A stretch of 64,000 nt of DNA from Conchocele bisecta (Eukaryota; Mollusca; Bivalvia; Lucinida; Thyasiridae): positions 35,759,175 to 35,823,174 of the forward strand of contig CM055269.1 of NCBI GenBank assembly GCA_029237695.1, written 5' to 3'. The notes below the pieces were generated by a model. The model worked only from the letters and a program-made list of their open reading frames with translations, did no database searches and was not told the DNA's origin. The stretch's first letter is position 1. Each line of letters opens with the position of its first letter. Both the position numbers and the translations under genes were made by a program. Below are positions 63,453 to 64,000 of this stretch, piece after piece.

Positions 63453-64000
63453 CTGCAGTGTGAACGTCAAGGTGGTCATAATCTGACAACACCAGCCATA
63501 TACGAGACACGTCAAGAGATTTTATACCTTCGGACATCGGCGTAATTTCGATGCCAAGGTGGTCATGATCTGACAACACCAGCCATATACAAGACACTTC
63601 AATGGATTTTGTACCTTCGGAAATCGGCGTAATTTCATTAAGTATGTTTACAATATTTTTCATAAATAAAGTCAAAAGTTGACAAAATTTTCAGGTTTCA
63701 GAGTACATAATTCCGCGTGTACCCTGAACATTTTGTCAACTTTTGATGCCATTTACGGAAAAAATTTGTAAACGTATTTCATGAAATTACGCAGATGTCC
63801 GAAAGTACAAAATCTAATGGTGTGCCTCAATTATGTGGCTGTGACTGGAGAAATGGGCTTATGGGATTTCTGACCAATGTAGCTCCTGATCAAATATCAC
63901 GATCATGCAGCCTGATAACAATCTGTATTGATTGTTGGAAGCATGACAGGAGTTTCAATGATGGAATGACGAACAGTGCAGATTTTGATCAGACTGCAGA
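63453..64000. other. Claspin intron at right window edge
   Basis: Contains a 'cacgtcaagagattttatac / cacttcaatggattttgtac' type tandem pair (63470-63640), an inverted pair around 'agttgacaaaattttca' (63670-63745), and a partial hairpin repeat from 63830. No exon seen; the next 5' claspin exon is outside. Confidence 0.6.

Overview
The window is animal nuclear DNA. It has split genes with GT/AG introns, very AT-rich non-coding sequence and dense MITE-like palindromic repeats. Several features suggest a bivalve mollusc, probably a heterodont clam or mussel: SINE-like copies with the core 'ggtgtttaacggcc', elements carrying internal tandem repeats and (GGAC)n tails, and hairpins of the 'agtgcagatcctgatgag' type. 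The species is an inference from repeat style, not a database match. The sequence is a draft scaffold with three gaps of exactly 500 N (7138-7637, 31559-32058, 60254-60753).

Region 1 (1-17760). A calmodulin-like EF-hand gene runs rightward in five exons: 7700-7765, 9040-9070, 11085-11228, 11706-11948 and 17732-17760. A second copy lies inverted to the left of gap 1 on the minus strand (exons 7013-7078, 4100-4130, 1719-1862, 1003-1245); its last exon is off the left edge. Positions 1-7137 and 7638-12957 are near-identical inverted copies. They differ in minisatellite length and by a 1.6-kb insertion in the left arm, so this is either a real palindrome or two haplotypes joined head to head. Intron 2 holds a 51-bp minisatellite whose unit resembles the splice acceptor of exon 3.

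Region 2 (17761-36110). Repeat-rich DNA precedes a second calmodulin-like gene on the plus strand (27561-27591, 29886-30029, 31183-31428, 34137-34168; start exon not found). It shares exon sizes and intron phases with gene 1. About 1 kb of similar, colinear sequence lies 3' of both genes (19848-20880 and 34324-36110), suggesting that tandem duplication made the pair. Between the genes are two broken Tc1-like transposases, a poly-C tract and a long fold-back element.

Region 3 (37813-63452). Twelve exons on the minus strand encode the C-terminal part of claspin, the replication-checkpoint mediator that presents Chk1 to ATR. All splice phases agree. The two most 5' exons each carry an LCSGxF Chk1-docking motif. 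The 5' end lies beyond the right edge. The introns are packed with nested elements, several with clear target-site duplications: a 404-bp SINE-like insert, a 950-bp insert with 9-bp duplications carrying a small ORF, a 1563-bp TIR element with possible coding exons, a pogo-like TA-flanked element and a TTAA-flanked fold-back element.

No tRNA, rRNA or CRISPR was seen. The EF-hand proteins are probably cytosolic calcium sensors and claspin acts in the nucleus; nothing in the sequence links the two functionally.
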